Source: Flavobacteriaceae bacterium
GTDB taxonomy: Bacteria > Bacteroidota > Bacteroidia > Flavobacteriales > Flavobacteriaceae
Assembly: GCA_020435885.1 (NCBI GenBank)
Contig: JAGQYU010000003.1
Span: forward strand, 32,073-41,890
DNA length: 9,818 nucleotides
Reading direction: 5' to 3'
Shown here: positions 7,606 to 9,818 of the stretch, piece by piece
Numbering within the stretch: position 1 is the first letter of the stretch
Layout: each line of letters starts with the position of its first letter
Position numbers and translations under genes: made by a program
Notes under the pieces: model-generated
What the model was told of the DNA's origin: nothing
The model's database searches: none
The model's input: only the letters and a program-made list of their open reading frames with translations

Positions 7606-8007
7606 TTAGTCTCTGGCTGCTACTGCATCTTGTGCTGGTGCTATAGCAGGTGAGTGTATTTTTCTACTTGCTGATATGGTGATCTTTGATGTGATGACAA
7701 AGTTTGAAGTGTACAATCTGATGTCATACGTACCGGCTGATAACTGAGACTTGTCTATAGTACATTCTTTACCCATATTGGTTGATTCATATACAGCCTC
7801 TGCTGTTGTTGGTTCTAATATCTCGTATCTGTAAAAATCATTGGCTGATTCTAATTTCATGTCATTTGATGATAGATCATCTAATACTGTCATTGCTACT
7901 GTACCGTCTGGTGCAGTGGTTACATATTTTAATTTCTGATTGTTGGTTTGTGAAAATCCTACTAATCCCACTAAAACTACTACTAAGGTTAAAACTGCTT
8001 TTTTCAT
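7606..8007 (-). CDS. Small secreted beta-rich protein, tandem copy 1 (downstream copy)
   Basis: The 133-residue protein begins with a clear signal peptide (M-K-K-A-V, then a Val/Leu core, ending G-F-S-Q at 17-20). I chose the ATG at 8005-8007; the frame also opens at a TTG 24 bp upstream, but the ATG sits right before the signal peptide. The mature part looks all-beta. Its segment from about 89 to 116, with L-S-A-G-T-Y-D-I-R-L-Y-T and V-I-T-S-K-I-T-I, resembles the last strands of type IX secretion C-terminal sorting domains or DUF3244-like modules. Here that unit makes up most of a stand-alone protein and is followed by a further tail of about 17 residues rich in Ala. I do not recognise a named family with certainty, and the function is unknown. 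It differs from copy 2 at four residues (M/I, A/V, A/V, D/E). DUF2911 follows after 20 bp. Confidence 0.8.
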   Translation of the reverse strand: MKKAVLTLVVVLVGLVGFSQTNNQKLKYVTTAPDGTVAMTVLDDLSSNDMKLESANDFYRYEILEPTTAEAVYESTNMGKECTIDKSQLSAGTYDIRLYTSNFVITSKITISASRKIHSPAIAPAQDAVAARD

Positions 8008-8047
8008 GATATTGTTTGTTTTTTTGTTCAACTTTAATTTTATTTTC

Positions 8048-8068
8048 GAATTCTTGGTGAGAGAATTC
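8048..8068 (-). promoter_or_regulatory. Leader inverted repeat upstream of copy 1
   Basis: GAATTCT (8048-8054) and AGAATTC (8062-8068) form a 7-bp inverted repeat around the 7-nt spacer TGGTGAG, 40 bp upstream of the ATG of copy 1. It could be an RNA hairpin in the 5' leader or a dyad operator; the sequence alone does not decide. Confidence 0.45.
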
Positions 8069-8132
8069 AGTTTGTGGGGAGAAAGGATTTCTGCTTCTTT
8101 ATAAATGGGTTTGTTGCTTCTTATTGTGTATG

Positions 8133-8534
8133 CTATTCTCTGGCTGCTACTACATCCTGTACTGGTGCTATAGCAGGTGAGTGTATTTTTCTGCTTGCTG
8201 ATATGGTAATCTTTGATGTAATTACAAAGTTTGAAGTGTACAATCTAATATCATACGTACCGGCTGATAACTGAGACTTGTCTATAGTACATTCTTTACC
8301 CATATTGGTTGATTCATATACAGCCTCTGCTGTTGTTGGTTCTAATATCTCGTATCTGTAAAAATCATTAGCTGATTCTAATTTGATATCATTTGATGAT
8401 AGATCATCTAGTACGGTCATAGCTACTGTACCGTCTGGTGCAGTGGTTACATATTTTAATTTCTGATTGTTGGTTTGTGAAAATCCTACTAATCCCACTA
8501 AAACTACTACTAAGGTTAAAACTGCTTTTTTCAT
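8133..8534 (-). CDS. Small secreted beta-rich protein, tandem copy 2 (upstream copy)
   Basis: This is the near-identical partner of the gene at 7606-8007 and the first gene of the transcript. It has the same 133-residue length, the same signal peptide ending G-F-S-Q, and the same L-S-A-G-T-Y core. I count about 15 base differences in roughly 400 between the copies; most are silent, and only four change an amino acid, two of them A-to-V in the C-terminal tail. That pattern argues both copies are functional. The stop is TAG here and TAA in copy 1. The ATG at 8532-8534 is preferred over the in-frame TTG at 8556-8558. Roughly 125 bp separate its stop from the start of copy 1, and that gap contains a copy of the same leader, so copy 1 may have its own leader or regulatory control. 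Function unknown. Confidence 0.8.
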   Translation of the reverse strand: MKKAVLTLVVVLVGLVGFSQTNNQKLKYVTTAPDGTVAMTVLDDLSSNDIKLESANDFYRYEILEPTTAEAVYESTNMGKECTIDKSQLSAGTYDIRLYTSNFVITSKITISASRKIHSPAIAPVQDVVAARE

Positions 8535-8573
8535 GATATTGTTTGTTTTTTTGTTCAACTTTAATTTTTCTTA

Positions 8574-8594
8574 GAATTCTTGGTGAGAGAATTC
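8574..8594 (-). promoter_or_regulatory. Leader inverted repeat upstream of copy 2
   Basis: This is the same GAATTCT / TGGTGAG / AGAATTC dyad as before copy 1, again about 40 bp from the ATG (8534). Arms and spacer are identical to those of copy 1, although the bases just start-proximal to the dyad differ between the copies, including a 1-bp length change. Confidence 0.45.
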
Positions 8595-8885
8595 AGTTTG
8601 TGGGGGAGAAAGGATTTTTATCGCTTACTTTTTTCGTTAATTTTCTCTAATTTTTTAATATAAAATACTGATTATCAATTCGTTAAATTCAATTTTCTCG
8701 TTAATTTTAGGGTGTAAAATTCCTATGTTAGCTTTTCACAAGGAAAGTAACATCCTAATTCAGTTCAAATAAATTTTTTTAAGATCTTGTGAGGCCTAGC
8801 AATTAAACCTCTTTTAATGACGTGACTATAGTGTAATTTAATTTTACCATAGGCAAATCAACTTTGTTAAACTTACTTTTAAAAT
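8595..8885. other. AT-rich intergenic region without a gene; hairpins and short repeats
   Basis: No credible ORF, tRNA or known RNA was seen. The left 24 bases belong to the duplicated leader. A weak promoter guess for the minus-strand pair is TTG (complement of 8690-8692), 22 bp, then TATTTTAT (complement of 8660-8667), matching the -7 consensus only partly. TCGTTAA occurs at 8634, 8680 and 8698. A hairpin of 12 bp with one bulged G and one G-U pair lies at 8725-8753 (loop ACAA, plus sense). TCACAAG at 8736-8742 could instead pair with CTTGTGA at 8786-8792. A T-run lies at 8774-8780. Confidence 0.5.
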
Positions 8886-9050
8886 CTAATCAATATTAGA
8901 TAAGAGAAAATTATATTGGCTACCTTTACACTTTGAAACTTTGCCGTGTAGAGCATAACCGAGAATTAACGAAATACATGTCAAACTTATATAATAAACT
9001 GATACTGCGCAATAGAGCATCTGGGTAATTTTAAAAATACCTGTTTTCAT
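8886..9050 (-). CDS. Doubtful small membrane ORF (54 codons)
   Basis: The ATG at 9048-9050, behind an A-rich leader typical of starts in this organism, opens a 54-residue frame. It has a short basic N-terminus (M-K-T-G-I-F-K), one hydrophobic segment (about 11-35) rich in Ile, Leu, Tyr and Cys, and a polar basic tail containing K-V-S-K-C-K. The frame also runs back to a TTG at 9098, which I do not favour. It lies 66 bp downstream of the QEGLA-motif gene on the same strand and could be its last cistron. I recognise no family. The composition is compatible with a chance frame in AT-rich DNA, so this is a weak call. A 7-bp AT-rich hairpin (8884-8901) overlaps its stop. Confidence 0.25.
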   Translation of the reverse strand: MKTGIFKITQMLYCAVSVYYISLTCISLILGYALHGKVSKCKGSQYNFLLSNID

Positions 9051-9116
9051 GGATTTTTTTTCTTTTTCATATTTGATATAAAAACAATCAACTTTCAAAA
9101 AATCCTGAAATAAAAA

Positions 9117-9818
9117 TCACTTTAGGTTATTTAAAATAAAATCAATGGTTTTGTTTGAATTTTTATTATTTGAGAATGAACTGGTTATGTGCTTTGAAAA
9201 GATTGCATTTTTTTTATCAATTAAATATGATATTTCTTTTATATATTCTATAGATACTTTTCCGGTAAGCAATAAACTAAGGTCTTTGCCTTGTTTGTAA
9301 TAGTCGTACACCTTTTTTAATCCGGTAAGGTAGAGATGGTCTTTAGTAAAACCTCCACCTCTATGGACTCTCACCGTAATATAAAAAGCCTCTTCTTTAT
9401 GTAAATTATACAGGTTAACCAACATCCTGAATGTCTTAGAAAAAGAATATCCTTTAGCCAAACCATCAACAGCAATAACTCTGTAAGCCAATTCTTTTAA
9501 GCGCTTAAGTGTTAAATTATCAGACATATACTCGCTGAAAACAGCCAACCCTTCCTGAGTTTCTACATTATTCGGAAACCCATGCGAAAATATCTTTAAA
9601 GGCTGTTGCAATCCATTCATGGTAGTTACCATGTGTACACCAATCTCATGATTAGTTAAAATAGCAATTTCATCATCAGAAAAAGTATGCTTAGCATTAA
9701 GGATAAGCGACCGGATATTATTCAATACCATAGCAATAGCAGACATATTGGTTGATTGCTTAATACTAAATGTAAACTGATATTGCTTTGAATACTCTCT
9801 AAAAAAACGTTCAGCTTC
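9117..9818 (-). CDS. QEGLA-motif (DUF1704 / TIGR02421) putative metallopeptidase, C-terminal part
   Basis: The frame is open to the right edge of the window; the ATG at 9746 is internal, so 233 C-terminal residues are visible (numbered from the edge). They contain H-E-I-G-V-H at 57-62, an HExxxH zinc-site motif, then Q-E-G-L-A at 88-92, whose Glu is the expected third ligand, and R-G-G-G-F-T-K-D-x-x-Y-L at 153-164, another conserved block. Bacterial members are annotated as flavohemoglobin expression-modulating QEGLA-motif proteins. The same DUF1704 fold is found in animal MATCAP tubulin carboxypeptidases, which supports a C-terminal-trimming peptidase activity here by homology only. No signal peptide can be assessed because the start is missing. 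The C-terminal 25 residues are low complexity (Ser, Asn, Lys). The key motifs are intact. The family call is firm; the physiological substrate is unknown. Confidence 0.88.
   Translation of the reverse strand, partial: EAERFFREYSKQYQFTFSIKQSTNMSAIAMVLNNIRSLILNAKHTFSDDEIAILTNHEIGVHMVTTMNGLQQPLKIFSHGFPNNVETQEGLAVFSEYMSDNLTLKRLKELAYRVIAVDGLAKGYSFSKTFRMLVNLYNLHKEEAFYITVRVHRGGGFTKDHLYLTGLKKVYDYYKQGKDLSLLLTGKVSIEYIKEISYLIDKKNAIFSKHITSSFSNNKNSNKTIDFILNNLK

Larger units (their letters stand above)
7611..8618 (-). repeat. Tandem direct duplication (gene plus leader), two units of about 480 bp
   Basis: Unit 1 spans about 7611-8092 and unit 2 about 8138-8618, in the same orientation and offset by 526-527 bp. 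Each contains the coding region from the last codons through the ATG plus some 85 bp of leader, ending at the shared GAGAAAGGATTT segment. About 45 bp between them is unique. Identity is about 96% in the coding part. The block 7895-8041 (147 bp: leader start, signal peptide and first third of the protein) is identical in both units, while differences cluster in the 3' two thirds. Confidence 0.9.

Noticed and set aside
8008..8031. Upstream TTG start adding eight residues to each tandem copy
   Set aside because: The eight residues are polar and precede a complete signal peptide with its own ATG. The conserved upstream frame is explained by the identity of the duplicated leader.
7782..8274. Plus-strand frames at 7782-8009 and 8074-8274
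   Set aside because: They are antisense to the duplicated genes. The second has a fairly protein-like start, but it reads through the reverse complement of copy 2's tail and the inter-copy spacer.
7586..8640. Tandem repeat as a sign of an insertion sequence or transposon
   Set aside because: No transposase, terminal inverted repeats or target-site duplication are visible. The unit contains a complete ordinary gene, so simple tandem duplication explains it.
8884..8901. 7-bp hairpin (ATCTAAT / ATTAGAT, loop CAAT) as a terminator for the minus strand
   Set aside because: The stem is short with a single G-C pair and only a four-base U-run follows on the minus strand, so it is too weak to call.

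Overview
The window is about 9.8 kb of AT-rich DNA that reads as chromosomal sequence from a member of the Bacteroidota, most likely the family Flavobacteriaceae. Several things point there. Start codons lack Shine-Dalgarno sequences and sit behind A/T-rich leaders. Signal peptides end in the Bacteroidota style (…GFSQ, …NYAQ). The gene families fit: a split MacB-type exporter, DUF2911, and QEGLA-motif protein. One candidate promoter matches the TTG / TAnnTTTG pattern of this phylum. No rRNA, tRNA, CRISPR array or insertion sequence was seen.

Layout. (1) 1-2076, plus strand: a tight run of three genes, namely the 3' end of a Gfo/Idh/MocA-type oxidoreductase, a histidine-rich membrane fatty acid hydroxylase, and 3-hydroxybutyryl-CoA dehydrogenase. 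(2) 2075-2115: a perfect 15-bp hairpin between convergent transcripts; its U-run serves the minus strand. (3) 6461-2138, minus strand: a four-gene MacA/MacB-like export operon in the order ATPase, permease 1, permease 2, periplasmic adaptor, with 0-34 bp gaps and no outer-membrane channel gene. (4) 6557-6967, plus strand: a single DCC-family (DUF393) CxxC protein divergent from the exporter, with a plausible promoter and a convergent terminator hairpin behind it. (5) 8618-7016, minus strand: a tandem duplication of a small secreted beta-rich protein (133 residues from the ATG, copies about 96% identical in DNA) followed by a secreted DUF2911 protein. (6) 8595-8885: an AT-rich gap with hairpins and short repeats but no gene. 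(7) 9050-8886, minus: a doubtful 54-codon membrane ORF. (8) 9818-9117, minus: the C-terminal part of a QEGLA-motif (DUF1704) putative metallopeptidase that runs off the window.

How they fit together. The first cluster suggests lipid or acyl-CoA metabolism. The second is an envelope exporter that probably borrows a TolC-like channel encoded elsewhere. The third makes small exported proteins of unknown role. The points most worth a second look are the near-identical tandem pair, with its invariant 147-bp leader/signal-peptide block and duplicated leader hairpin, and the bacterial relative of eukaryotic tubulin carboxypeptidases at the right edge.
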